A stretch of DNA of 64,000 bases from Hesseltinella vesiculosa (GCA_002104935.1 MCGT01000035.1:186001-250000); one strand, 5' to 3'. Shown: positions 8,698 through 19,261, counted from the stretch's first letter. Notes: generated by a model not told the origin, from the sequence alone. Translations and numbers: made by a program.

Positions 8698-10801
8698 TTA
8701 TTCTCATTTTTCAGCATACTCTGACCCAAGCTCTGCCATCCTTTTTAACATATACCACAAAACTCTGTCATACTTTTTACACTTGCATCCATAACAATAA
8801 ATAAGCTCAGCTACCGGTACATCAGTGATGATTTAAATCATAATCGCCCATGAGTGTGAGAGAAGGGAAGAGTTTTTTTTTTTATTACGAAATACAGCCC
8901 GTTAACACCCTTTACAAAATCAGACCATCAAGATACGGCACCATTAGCATTGGCGTTTTATCTCTCGTGAAAAAGATCGCAGGGAGTGAGAACGAATGTC
9001 GCTCAAGCCAAGGCATGCTTGGCTTTCTATTTGAGCTGTGAGTATTTTGCGCTGAGTTATGTTTAAGCTGTTGGGAGACATGCAATTTCAACCATTGCGT
9101 CACTTGTCACCTTTTTTACTCGTAATGGAAATTTGGGATGCATTGATTGTGAGCAAAATTGTGCACAGGGATTTTGATCATATCGCCTGGGGTCCGGTAC
9201 TGATGAAAATAGACATTTTTCGTTTTTTATTGAGAATCCAGATGATGTTCAAAATAACATGGCAAAATTTGCTGGGCAACATTCACCAATTTTTTCAGCA
9301 CCATCATCATTCAAACTGGTGCGTTCCCCGTACAAATTTTCACACTGATCCAATCATTCGTAAAGATGGTATGCTAGTATTGCTTTGCTTTACTTTTTTT
9401 TTGAAAGTGAAAAAGAATTATAGACTGATATATCAACCCCCACAATGCACCCATCGTCAGACGGGCACGCCAGGTAAATTTAGTATCAGAATCAGCAAAA
9501 AGTTAAGCTCGATATTAAGAAAATTAATTGCATGAAGCTTAAAGTCCATCCACCTCCAAAACATTTCAAAGGTCCAAATCCCTTTAGATCACCGATTAAG
9601 TCATCAAGGCTTGAATTCACCATGGACATCGCTCATCAAACCACAATTTCAAATTTGAGGCCGATCGGGGAGGTGTGAATATGGCCTGGTTTTTCGCTGG
9701 AATCGCTTTTTTCGTCCGTTTTCTCTCCGTTTTGGACGTGTTTTTAGCTGGGGATTCGGAATTTAAATCAATGATCTTCAAACTTTGGCTGGGCAACATT
9801 ACTCAAATCGATTGATTTTTTTCAGTATCATTAGCTTTGTCATTTTCCTGTGTTAAACAAATTTATGAGCTGGATCCTGTTAAGTTAATACTCGACTATG
9901 ACGTTTTTTGAATTTTTCAAAATCCCTGGTCCCCTTTGGGCATTTTTGGTCGAGAACACAGGGACCCGAAAATTAAGCAAAAAATCAAATCTCCATCAAT
10001 CCTCACCAAATTTTGCATGGCACTTGTATATGATATATACTGTCCTTGGCTAAGCTCCTAGACTTCTATCCTTACTTTCTGCTGGCCGACGCTCCGATAA
10101 AATCATACCTTCCCTGCTAAAATCTGACTGGATAGGAGTAAATGCAGCAATGCTGGCCGATGCCTGGAGCGTCTACTTGACGTCAAATTTTGCATGATGG
10201 TAATAGATCGTGGACAATGATATTAGGCAAAATATTAGCTGTGTTGGATCACAAGGTGGAGAATTAGAGATATGGCGAGTTGCAATGTCGGCAGTCAAAT
10301 TTTGGCTGGATCGACTATGTTGTAGCCCCCGTCTCACTCATTCCTTAATTCATGCTTTCCACGTCGTGGGATTTCACGCTTCAAAATGCTGGATTTCTAA
10401 CGTTCGTTATTTTATACCTTGGATTTACCGGTATGATTGCTTTTATTGAGGGGGAGGTGTTTCCTGGTGATTTGTTAGCCTCAACTGCATGGGGCGAAAC
10501 AATTTCACAACATCTCGGTTGTGACCCTTATTTTTTTTTTTTTTTTGCGGAAACCTGCACGTTTTCCACATAAAAACCGCTGGCTCTTCCAAAGTGTAAT
10601 ACTTCAGAAAGAAAACATGCTCACGCACTCTCTCGCACATATTGCGGGGTTTGCATTCACCTGAATTTATTGATGTAAAGATGGGAAATCAATGAAGGGT
10701 ACTAGGGTACTAGTAAAGGTATGATTGATCTGGTGGTATGAGATGAAATAAGCACGTTGGGAATGGATGCTTGTATGAAGCTCGGGAGAGTCAAAAAAAA
10801 A
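8698..10801. other. Intergenic block: F 3' flank, dispersed modules, R repeat copy 2
   Basis: 8698-9050 is the 3' flank of group F (AATAAATAA near 8796) and mirrors 23556-23900 closely. 9060-9950 holds two minus-oriented copies of the dispersed module (about 9220-9345 and 9738-9830) and is visibly diverged from its mirror at 22.65-23.55 kb. 9960-10640 is R repeat copy 2, nearly identical to 22.0-22.65 kb. The longest frame (plus strand, 9059 on) has no family resemblance and is not kept in the mirror, so I do not call it. Confidence 0.5.
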
Positions 10802-10993
10802 TCAAATGCGTTGGATGTAGAAGGACACTTGCTCGATCATGGCTTCCTGTACATCAGGGGATTTGCTTGTCTTGAGCGGTTTCCTTGGAGCCCTTTTTGG
10901 ATAGGGCATCTGGCTGTTGTAAGAGGCAGCGGAAGCAGATGCCTCGGGGCTGATACGCTTAGAGAAAATTTTGACGATCTTGTTTAAAGCCAT
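10802..10993 (-). CDS. Small protein, group B copy 2 with doubly shifted linker (63 aa)
   Basis: Intronless, 63 aa. It has the same N-terminus (MALNKIVKIFSKR) and tail (PDVQEAMIEQVSFYIQRI) as the other group B genes, but residues about 28-46 differ completely. One G is missing at the CATCTGGCTG site (near 10910) and one G is gained in the CAGGGG run (near 10857), so only the linker is read in another frame and the end is restored. The alternate frame has no stop. The mirror at 21608 is unshifted. It diverges from group A at 11661. See findings. Confidence 0.75.
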   Translation of the reverse strand: MALNKIVKIFSKRISPEASASAASYNSQMPYPKRAPRKPLKTSKSPDVQEAMIEQVSFYIQRI

Positions 10994-11660
10994 TTCGTTT
11001 GATGGAAAGAGAGTCTTGGATTGATTGAAGAGATGAGTACTTTGATATATTATATTTTTTATCCAGAAGATCAAGCCCCTCTTTTAAACGAATCTGGACT
11101 GTGTTGCAACTGCGGCACAGCCAAGCAAAATTGGCTCAACTCAGACTCCGCCAAACGTTTGGCATCTAGCGATTTTTTTTCAGGGACGAAGCTCTGGAGC
11201 AAATGAACACAGAAACAAACACTTTTGAGCGCCATCAGCTGCTATTAATAAGGAAAACATACAATTTCTTTTAATTTGTATCATCTATGACGCCCTGGCT
11301 GACATTGTTCTTCTCCCTAAGAAAGGCGCGGCAGCCAAGCGAATGGCTTCTTGGAAAAAGTCATCACGGTCAAGTCAAAGTTGAATGCTTAAATGGTCAT
11401 TGCGTGTCAACTTTATTTTTTGTCCATTTTCAATGCCACCGCAGTTGTGGAGAGCAATTTTTTTTTCCAAGCATGCCAAGCATGCCGAGGTAGGACAAAC
11501 AAGTCGGATCGGAGTTCAGCCAAGGCCAGGGTCGCCACACTTCGTCACACGAGCACAAACCTCAGGTAGAAAAAAAAAAAGTATAAAAGAAACTGGATCG
11601 AGTGACGAAGAAAGTAAAGAACATCATCTCAATACTTCAATTCAAGATACTTCTAAGAAA

Positions 11661-11825
11661 ATGGCTCTGAACGATTTCGTTAACAGACTTACCAAGCGCT
11701 CTGGCTCTGGCTCTTCTGCCTCTTCTACCAAGACCAAGAAGGACTCTGACAGCTCCACACGAGTCAAGAAAGCATCCAAGCAACCTGCTTTGCTAGTCCA
11801 TGTGCCTCTCCATACTCTCCACTAG
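11661..11825 (+). CDS. Small protein, group A copy 2 (54 aa)
   Basis: Intronless, 54 aa, start MALNDFVNRLTKR, tail QPALLVHVPLHTLH, with KKASKQ before the tail (other copies have KKTSKQ). TATAAAAG at 11582-11589. The frame happens to stay open upstream as far as 11385, but that extension runs through the TATA box and promoter, so it is not taken as coding. Mirror copy 20776-20940 shares the Ala variant. Function unknown. Confidence 0.75.
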   Translation: MALNDFVNRLTKRSGSGSSASSTKTKKDSDSSTRVKKASKQPALLVHVPLHTLH

Positions 11826-12470
11826 TCTCATTCTAACCAAAGTGCTATATCTCGGCACCAATGCCAAATCATCCTGACATACCCTCCTCCACACATCACA
11901 TCACATCATCAATCCTAATTTAATGACATTGCATCTTACCATCATAAATCCAAACAGACATGAACAATAAACTTCATAATAACGATTTTGATTAAAAAAA
12001 AAAAAGGAGTGTATAGGCAAATCAAAAAATGGATGCTGTCATTTTCCAGCACGCCGAGTAAAATGAAAGCGCAGCCTTTGAGAAGTCTACCTTCCTCTGC
12101 ATTGTAGCACCTTATATTGGAACTTTGATATTATATCTATTGAAACACCTCAATATTCATCAGTTGTCTGCTATTCTTGACAGCAAGGGAGACATGTCAT
12201 GATGACGTTTACGCGCAAACCAAAGACGCTTGTCTCTGAACAAATAGCTTTGATGGGCAAATATGATTGAATCTCCGGTCTGCTCTCATTTAATTTTGAA
12301 TCATTTAATAAGAAGCACCTCTCGATTTTTCACGTATAGAATTAATGACATTGAATTTATTTAAATGCAATGAATGAGATGATTGATGCAGTCATGATTG
12401 TTATGATGGTATGGAATGCATGCAGTGGTATGAATGCATGTGGTGATCTGTTTGCAACGAGGCAACAAAA

Positions 12471-12635
12471 TTAAATGCGAGAGATGAAGTAAGGAACTTT
12501 GCCGACCAAGGCATCTTGCACTACAGGTGTTTTCTTGCCATGGTTGGAACTGCCAGAGTCTTTCTTGGGGGCAGAGGATGCAGACAAAGTGCTAGCGCGC
12601 TTGGCAAAGCTGTTCATGATCTTGTTCAAAGCCAT
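12471..12635 (-). CDS. Small protein, group C copy 2 (54 aa)
   Basis: Intronless, 54 aa, MALNKIMNSFAKR start and DALVGKVPYFISRI end. TATATAAA in complement at 12716-12723. It diverges from group A at 13340 through the C/A promoter. It differs from copy 1 by silent changes such as the codon in the KKTP stretch. Mirror copy 19966-20130. Confidence 0.78.
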   Translation of the reverse strand: MALNKIMNSFAKRASTLSASSAPKKDSGSSNHGKKTPVVQDALVGKVPYFISRI

Positions 12636-13339
12636 TTTTTGTTATGTCCTGAGTTGATTTCTTGAGTGGATGAGTGAATAACGAATAAAAAAAGTAAACA
12701 CCTCCTGCCAGCCTTTTTATATATTTTTGGAATTTTGTGATCCGCAACCTCGGCAGTTGGTTACGCTCAGACTAGACAAACCAAAATCGCCCACTCTGAA
12801 CTCCGCCAAAAATTTATAAGCTGGCACAGTTTTTGTTTTTGACAAATCTCTTCACCGGATCTGCACGGAAAGAAAGATGTTCACGTCAGCATTTGTCTAA
12901 AGTTGAGAATTGCGCTCGTCTTGTTTACTTTTTTTATAAATCTCATGAGCATGTTATATGCGCTTTTGGCCAGCAGTGCCTCGTTTTTTTTTCTCTTGCT
13001 AAGAAAGGCGCGGCAGCCAAGCGAATGGCTTCTTGGAAAATGTCATCACGGCCAAGTCAAATTGATTGCTTGAATGGTCATTGCGTGTCAACTTTATTTT
13101 TTGTCCATTTTCAATGCCACCGCAGTTGTGGAGAACAATTTTTTTTTCCAAGCATGCCAAGCATGCCGAGGTAGGACAAACAAGTCGGATCGGAGTTCAG
13201 CCAAGGCCAGGGTCGCCACACTTCGTCACACGAGCACAAACCTCGGGTAGAAAAAAAAAGTATAAAAGAAACTGGATCGAGTGACGAAGAAAATAAAGAA
13301 CATCATCTCAATACTTCAATTCAAGATACTTCTAAGAAA
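12636..13339. promoter_or_regulatory. Divergent C/A promoter region (3 copies)
   Basis: 704 bp shared by group C (leftward) and group A (rightward). Inverted copies are 17597-18300 and 19262-19965. C side, seen best in the 17.6-18.3 kb copy: GGCGGAGT at 18129-18136, CCG-N6-CGG at 18183-18194 and TATATAAA at 18213-18220. A side: two GCATGCC units followed by CCGAGG near 13155-13171, CGGATCGGAGTTCAGCC near 13186 and TATAAAAG at 13261-13268. It appears to be a fusion of the C half of the C/D promoter with the A half of the B/A promoter. Confidence 0.6.
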
Positions 13340-13510
13340 ATGGCTCTGAACGATTTCGTTAACAGACTTACCAAGCGCTCTGGCTCTGGCTCTGCCTCTT
13401 CTGCCTCTTCTACCAAGACCAAGAAGGACTCTGACAGCTCCACACGAGTCAAGAAGACATCCAAGCAACCTGCTTTGCTAGTCCATGTGCCTCTCCATAC
13501 TCTCCACTAG
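13340..13510 (+). CDS. Small protein, group A copy 3 (56 aa)
   Basis: Intronless, 56 aa. As the other group A genes but with two extra residues in the Ser-rich linker (RSGSGSASSASS), from a 6-base repeat-unit gain. TATAAAAG at 13261-13268. Tail QPALLVHVPLHTLH unchanged. The 17426 copy carries the same two-residue insertion, while the mirror-arm copy at 19097 does not. Function unknown. Confidence 0.75.
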   Translation: MALNDFVNRLTKRSGSGSASSASSTKTKKDSDSSTRVKKTSKQPALLVHVPLHTLH

Positions 13511-14155
13511 TCTCATTCTGACCAACGTGCTACATCTCGGTACCAATGCCAAATCATCCTGACATACCCTCCTCCACACATCACATCACATCATCAATCC
13601 TAATTTAATGACATTGCATCTTACCATCATAAATCCAAATAGACATGAACAATAAACTTCATAATAACGATTTTGATTAAAAAAAAGGAGTGTATAGGCA
13701 AACCAAAAAATGGATGCTGTCATTTTCCAGCACGCCGAGTAAAATGAAAGCGCAGCCTTTGAGAAGTCTACCTTCCTCTAGCATCATTGTAGCACCTTAT
13801 ATCGGAACCTTGATATTATATCCATTGCAACACCTCAACATCCATCAGTTGTCTGCTATTCTTGACAGCAAGGGAGACATGTCATGGTGGCGTTTACGCG
13901 CAAACCAAAAACGCTTGTCTCTGAAAAAATTAGCTTGATGGGCAAATATGATTGAATCTCCGGTCTGCTCTCATTTAACTTTGAATCATTTAATAAGAAG
14001 CACCTCTCGATTTTTCACGTATAGAATTAATGACATTGAATTTATTTAAATGCAATGAATGAGATGATTGATGCAGTCATGATTGTTATGATGGTATGGA
14101 ATGCATGCAGTGGTATGAATGTATGTGGTGGTCTGTTTGCAACGAGGCAACAAAA

Positions 14156-14320
14156 TTAAATGCGAGAGATGAAGTAAGGAACTTTGCCGACCAAGGCATC
14201 TTGCACTACAGGTGTTTTCTTGCCATGGTTGGAACTGCCAGAGTCATTCTTGGGGGCAGAGGATGCAGACAAAGTGCTAGCGCGCTTGGCAAAGCTGTTC
14301 ATGATCTTGTTCAAAGCCAT
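14156..14320 (-). CDS. Small protein, group C copy 3 with replaced promoter (54 aa)
   Basis: Intronless, 54 aa, like other group C genes but with Asn for one Lys in the linker (APKNDSG), a variant shared only with 16616. Homology to other C loci stops about 5 bases before the ATG. The upstream DNA is unrelated to the normal C promoter but still offers TATAAAAG (complement, 14402-14409) 82 bp away and a CCGAGG element (complement) near 14537. So the coding region was joined to a different promoter of the same style. Confidence 0.75.
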   Translation of the reverse strand: MALNKIMNSFAKRASTLSASSAPKNDSGSSNHGKKTPVVQDALVGKVPYFISRI

Positions 14321-15040
14321 TTTTCTGAGAGAATCTTATTGAAGTGGTCACTTGGGAGATATGGTTGGTGGCTCTTCCAACGCCTTCCTTTTCATTGTCT
14401 TCTTTTATACCAGTCTTTGGTTGACTTGTGCTCTCGTATCACTCGAAAAGATCCGCACCTTCGGTCACTTTCTGCCAATCAAAATCCCGTTTGTCATACT
14501 AGACCATACTTTCCTTTCCACGTATTTGTCATCCCTCGGCTGGCTGGGCATTCTACCTTGGCGAGCTCGGAAGAAAAAATTGTCTGCAGATCATTCATAG
14601 AAACACGTTAAAAATCACTATATCACCTGTCAAATACCAGTGCTGCTTATCATTGACAAAAAGAAGCTTTCAAGGAGGAAAAAAATCAGACAGAGGAGAA
14701 ATGACGATGAGACTCGCTGCAGATATTAGAATCATCAATTTTTAAATCATTTGATATCGCGAGGTGCCAAGACGCAACTACAGATCTGAATGCTGAATCA
14801 GTAAAGTCAAAGACCATGACATTACGCATTGCGAGATGTTGCCCAGCCACGCTGACAAGCTGACAAATTGCGGCGGAGTCTCATATAAGCAGCTTTTGCC
14901 CAGCACGCGGTGTTCCGAGGCACGGATCAAAACTCTATAAAAGAGAGGATGCTTTTCCGCTGATCTAGAAAATAACATCAACTTCACATCTCATCCCAAG
15001 TAACCACTCTCAGCAAAAATAATAATAATAATAATCAAAA
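14321..15040. promoter_or_regulatory. Divergent C/G promoter region (unique)
   Basis: 720 bp present once, inside the spacer of the inverted repeat. G side: GTTGCCCAGCC near 14838, GGCGGAGT at 14872-14879, CCG-N5-CGG at 14915-14925 and TATAAAAG at 14936-14943. C side: TATAAAAG in complement at 14402-14409. The long plus-strand frame crossing 14096-14611 runs antisense through the C gene and is not credible. Confidence 0.6.
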
Positions 15041-15205
15041 ATGGCTTTGAACAAGATCTTTAACAAGTCCTCCAAGCATGCCAGTACTTTGTCTTTTGCC
15101 TCATCCTCCAAGAACGCGACAGAAAAAAACGCATCAGTCAAAAAGGCACCTGTTGTTCAAGATGCTTTGGTGGGCCGCGTCTCGTACTTTACCCTCCAAG
15201 CCTAA
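15041..15205 (+). CDS. Small protein, group G (54 aa, single intact copy)
   Basis: Intronless, 54 aa. It starts MALNKIFNKSSKH, linker Ser/Ala/Asn-rich, tail PVVQDALVGRVSYFTLQA, the best match to the type 1 consensus. The N-terminal half resembles group D (KIFNKSSK..STLS) and the tail resembles group E. TATAAAAG at 14936-14943, about 100 bp upstream; AATAATAATAATAATAA just before the start is the 5' leader. Truncated relatives survive at 6719 and 25835. Function unknown. Confidence 0.8.
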   Translation: MALNKIFNKSSKHASTLSFASSSKNATEKNASVKKAPVVQDALVGRVSYFTLQA

Positions 15206-15746
15206 TTTCTCTTTTCTACACGAAGTAATTCCGCATTCCCTTCTTAATCTCAGCCTGTGCCATCCATCCAATCATATCTGCATCAACTTTTTCATATCCT
15301 CATCTATGCTATTACTGTACCAATAAACATTTTAATATATGTTTGAAACTATGAAGGTTGTTACCGTCTCGAGCTGCAGATCAGGCGTCCTTTTATTTTC
15401 TGGTGAGCTTGACGGCTGAGGATGGTAGGTGTCGGCAACAAGTTGCTAGGCAAATAACAAGCTGATGACCACCAGATTCGATTTGATGTCTCGCTTAGCG
15501 CGTTAAAAAATTACATTAGCTTCCCTCTTTTTCCAAGTCAAGCAAATGAGCCGCGTCACTGTCGTCTATGCTTATTTCATGCGTTCAAAAATAAAATAAT
15601 GATGATATTTATTTATACAATGTGGTTTGGGTGTATAAATGCAATGCTATGAACAAAAGAGATGTGCCTGTGTAGGGCTGATTGTATGAGAGGGTGATGA
15701 GCCTGCCAAACAGACCGAGATTGGAGACGTCAAGAGGGTGGAGACA
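15206..15746. other. Convergent G/D spacer with rearrangement junction
   Basis: 3' flank of G (AATAAA near 15322) and of D. From about 15459 the sequence is the same as at about 25885 onward, i.e. the D gene 3' flank including the junction seen beside the truncated G-like gene. No gene seen. Confidence 0.5.
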
Positions 15747-15905
15747 TTAAATGCGGAGGATGAAATAAGAAACTTGACCGATCATGGCATCTTGGACCTC
15801 TGGGCGCTTCAGAGCATTCTTTGAAGAGCTTTTCTTGGATGAAGAGGCAGCAGACAAAGTGCTGGCACGCTTGGAGGACTTGTTAAAGATCTTGATCAAA
15901 GCCAT
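15747..15905 (-). CDS. Small protein, group D copy 2 (52 aa)
   Basis: Intronless, 52 aa, same product as the copies at 6266 and 26174 (MALIKIFNKSSKR start, PEVQDAMIGQVSYFILRI end). Its TATA element reads TATAGAAG (complement, 15981-15988) instead of TATAAAAG, so expression may be weaker. It diverges from group C at 16616. Confidence 0.75.
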   Translation of the reverse strand: MALIKIFNKSSKRASTLSAASSSKKSSSKNALKRPEVQDAMIGQVSYFILRI

Positions 15906-16615
15906 TTTTGATATCTGAGGGTATTGATGTGAGTTCTTGAGATGATTGAGTTGAAGATTTTTTTTTTTCGACCGGATGTTCTTCTATATCACTCGGCCCA
16001 TGTATATTTTTGGAATTTGCTTTCGTGTCACCCGAGTTGCGGTGGCCCTGGCTGGTTTCCGCCAATGAGAATTGCATTTGTCAGATTTAGCTCCGATCCG
16101 AGTTTTGCCTCACCTGCGGCATGCTTGGGTGAAAAAAGAACCGTGCGGAAGCAACGCCAATGAACAAAAACAACACAACCCATGCTCAAACAGAATGGTA
16201 TCAAGGGGGAATTTTCCGAGTAATACTAGCACTTTCGAATATGACCTTATCTGTCCATGAGCCCGACCTGTGATATGAAAAATAGAAACCCCAAAGACAG
16301 TGTTCGTTTCACTTTTCCAATCCAAATCCATGAAGGCTTGCAGATTCGAGATTGGTAACATTGAGAATGCACGTATACACGTTGACTTGTTTTTAATGCT
16401 GATTCAGTCCCTGAAAAAAAAATTCTGCCAGCTTATAAATTTTTGGCGGAGTTCAGAGTGAGCGATTTCGGCTTGTCTAGTCTGAGCGTACCAACTGCCG
16501 AGGTCGCGGATCACAAAATTCCAAAAATATATAAAAAGGCTGGCAGGAGGTGTTTACTTTTTTTATTCTTCATTCACTCATCCACTCAAGAAATCAACTC
16601 AGGACATAACAAAAA

Positions 16616-16780
16616 ATGGCTTTGAACAAGATCATGAACAGCTTTGCCAAGCGCGCTAGCACTTTGTCTGCATCCTCTGCCCCCAAGAATGACTCTGGCA
16701 GTTCCAACCATGGCAAGAAAACACCTGTAGTGCAAGATGCCTTGGTCGGCAAAGTTCCTTACTTCATCTCTCGCATTTAA
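16616..16780 (+). CDS. Small protein, group C copy 4 (54 aa)
   Basis: Intronless, 54 aa, with the APKNDSG variant shared with 14156. Standard group C promoter: CCG-N6-CGG at 16498-16509 and TATATAAA at 16528-16535. Convergent with group A at 17426. Lies in the spacer between the two arms. Confidence 0.78.
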   Translation: MALNKIMNSFAKRASTLSASSAPKNDSGSSNHGKKTPVVQDALVGKVPYFISRI

Positions 16781-17425
16781 TTTTGTTGCCTCGTTGCAAA
16801 CAGACCACCACATACATTCATACCACTGCATGCATTCCATACCATCATAACAATCATGACTGCATCAATCATCTCATTCATTGCATTTAAATAAATTCAA
16901 TGTCATTAATTCTATACGTGAAAAATCGAGAGGTGCTTCTTATTAAATGATTCAAAGTTAAATGAGAGCAGACCGGAGATTCAATCATATTTGCCCATCA
17001 AGCTAATTTTTTCAGAGACAAGCGTTTTTGGTTTGCGCGTAAACGCCACCATGACATGTCTCCCTTGCTGTCAAGAATAGCAGACAACTGATGGATGTTG
17101 AGGTGTTGCAATGGATATAATATCAAGGTTCCGATATAAGGTGCTACAATGATGCTAGAGGAAGGTAGACTTCTCAAAGGCTGCGCTTTCATTTTACTCG
17201 GCGTGCTGGAAAATGACAGCATCCATTTTTTGGTTTGCCTATACACTCCTTTTTTTTAATCAAAATCGTTATTATGAAGTTTATTGTTCATGTCTATTTG
17301 GATTTATGATGGTAAGATGCAATGTCATTAAATTAGGATTGATGATGTGATGTGATGTGTGGAGGAGGGTATGTCAGGATGATTTGGCATTGGTACCGAG
17401 ATGTAGCACGTTGGTCAGAATGAGA

Positions 17426-17596
17426 CTAGTGGAGAGTATGGAGAGGCACATGGACTAGCAAAGCAGGTTGCTTGGATGTCTTCTTGACTCGTGTGGAGCT
17501 GTCAGAGTCCTTCTTGGTCTTGGTAGAAGAGGCAGAAGAGGCAGAGCCAGAGCCAGAGCGCTTGGTAAGTCTGTTAACGAAATCGTTCAGAGCCAT
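17426..17596 (-). CDS. Small protein, group A copy 4 (56 aa)
   Basis: Intronless, 56 aa, with the two-residue linker insertion also found at 13340. TATAAAAG (complement) 17668-17675. The unit 16.6-18.3 kb is a reverse-complement match to 12.6-14.3 kb (paired positions add to 30936), which explains the shared variants at both genes. Confidence 0.75.
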   Translation of the reverse strand: MALNDFVNRLTKRSGSGSASSASSTKTKKDSDSSTRVKKTSKQPALLVHVPLHTLH

Positions 17597-18300
17597 TTTC
17601 TTAGAAGTATCTTGAATTGAAGTATTGAGATGATGTTCTTTATTTTCTTCGTCACTCGATCCAGTTTCTTTTATACTTTTTTTTTCTACCCGAGGTTTGT
17701 GCTCGTGTGACGAAGTGTGGCGACCCTGGCCTTGGCTGAACTCCGATCCGACTTGTTTGTCCTACCTCGGCATGCTTGGCATGCTTGGAAAAAAAAATTG
17801 TTCTCCACAACTGCGGTGGCATTGAAAATGGACAAAAAATAAAGTTGACACGCAATGACCATTCAAGCAATCAATTTGACTTGGCCGTGATGACATTTTC
17901 CAAGAAGCCATTCGCTTGGCTGCCGCGCCTTTCTTAGCAAGAGAAAAAAAAACGAGGCACTGCTGGCCAAAAGCGCATATAACATGCTCATGAGATTTAT
18001 AAAAAAAGTAAACAAGACGAGCGCAATTCTCAACTTTAGACAAATGCTGACGTGAACATCTTTCTTTCCGTGCAGATCCGGTGAAGAGATTTGTCAAAAA
18101 CAAAAACTGTGCCAGCTTATAAATTTTTGGCGGAGTTCAGAGTGGGCGATTTTGGTTTGTCTAGTCTGAGCGTAACCAACTGCCGAGGTTGCGGATCACA
18201 AAATTCCAAAAATATATAAAAAGGCTGGCAGGAGGTGTTTACTTTTTTTATTCGTTATTCACTCATCCACTCAAGAAATCAACTCAGGACATAACAAAAA

Positions 18301-18465
18301 ATGGCTTTGAACAAGATCATGAACAGCTTTGCCAAGCGCGCTAGCACTTTGTCTGCATCCTCTGCCCCCAAGAAAGACTCTGGCAGTTCCAACCATGGCA
18401 AGAAAACGCCTGTAGTGCAAGATGCCTTGGTCGGCAAAGTTCCTTACTTCATCTCTCGCATTTAA
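18301..18465 (+). CDS. Small protein, group C copy 5 (54 aa)
   Basis: Intronless, 54 aa, APKKDSG form. GGCGGAGT at 18129-18136, CCG-N6-CGG at 18183-18194 and TATATAAA at 18213-18220. It is the first gene of the right arm and mirrors 14156, yet keeps the standard promoter that 14156 has lost. Convergent with group A at 19097. Confidence 0.78.
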   Translation: MALNKIMNSFAKRASTLSASSAPKKDSGSSNHGKKTPVVQDALVGKVPYFISRI

Positions 18466-19096
18466 TTTTTTTGCCTCGTCGCAAACAGATCACCACATGC
18501 ATTCATTCCATACCATCATAACAATCATGACTGCATCAATCATCTCATTCATTGCATTTAAATAAATCAATGTCATTAATTCTATACATGAAAAACCGAG
18601 AGGTGCTTCTTATTATATGATTCAAAATTAAATGAGAGCAGACCGGAGATTCAATCATATTTGCCCATCAAAGCCAATTTTTTCAGAGACAAGCGCCTTT
18701 GGTTTGCGCGTAAACGCCACCATGACATGTCTCCCTTGCTGTCAAGAATAGCAGACAACTGATGGATGTTGAGGTGTTTCAATGGATATAATATCAAAGT
18801 TCCAATATAAGGTGCTACAATGCAGAGGAAGGTAGACTTCTCAAAGGCTGCGCTTTCATTTTACTCGGCGTGCTGGAAAATGACAGCATCCATTTTTTGA
18901 TTTGCCTATACACTCCTTTTTTTTTTTTAATCAAAATCGTTATTATAAAGTTTATTGTTCATGTCTGTTTGGATTTATGATGGTAAGATGCAATGTCATT
19001 AAATTAGCATTGATGATGTGATGTGATGCGTGGGGGAGGGTATGTCAGGATATCTTGGCATTGGTACCGAGATGTAGCACGTTGGTCAGAATGAGA

Positions 19097-19261
19097 CTAG
19101 TGGAGAGTATGGAGAGGCACATGGACTAGCAAAGCAGGTTGCTTGGATGTCTTCTTGACTCGTGTGGAGCTGTCAGAGTCCTTCTTGGTCTTGGTAGAAG
19201 AGGCAGAAGAGCCAGAGCCAGAGCGCTTGGTAAGTCTGTTAACGAAATCGTTCAGAGCCAT
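19097..19261 (-). CDS. Small protein, group A copy 5 (54 aa)
   Basis: Intronless, 54 aa, RSGSGSSASS linker without the extra residues, KKTSKQ before the tail. TATAAAAG (complement) 19333-19340. Its upstream region from 19262 is a near-identical tandem copy of that of the 17426 gene. Function unknown. Confidence 0.75.
   Translation of the reverse strand: MALNDFVNRLTKRSGSGSSASSTKTKKDSDSSTRVKKTSKQPALLVHVPLHTLH

Larger units (their letters stand above)
2930..14325. repeat. Left arm of large inverted repeat
   Basis: Reverse complement of about 18296-29670. Paired positions add up to about 32600 along most of the arm (32598 near 6 kb, 32601 near 11-13 kb, 32603 near 3 kb, 32621 at 14.3 kb because of small indels). 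Matching noncoding open frames are identical at 5809/26789, 8850/23747, 10210/22391 and 12833/19768, so long parts are nearly identical. The stretch 9.06-9.95 kb is clearly more diverged from its partner at 22.65-23.55 kb. The inner end falls within about 5 bases of the start codon of the group C gene at 14156-14320. Confidence 0.85.

Noticed and set aside
12833..13174. 113-codon frame repeated three times
   Set aside because: It lies wholly in the duplicated C/A promoter; its repetition reflects the DNA repeat, and it ends in the GCATGCC promoter element.
14096..14611. 171-codon plus-strand frame
   Set aside because: It runs antisense through the group C gene and its promoter, and the matching frame is broken in other copies.
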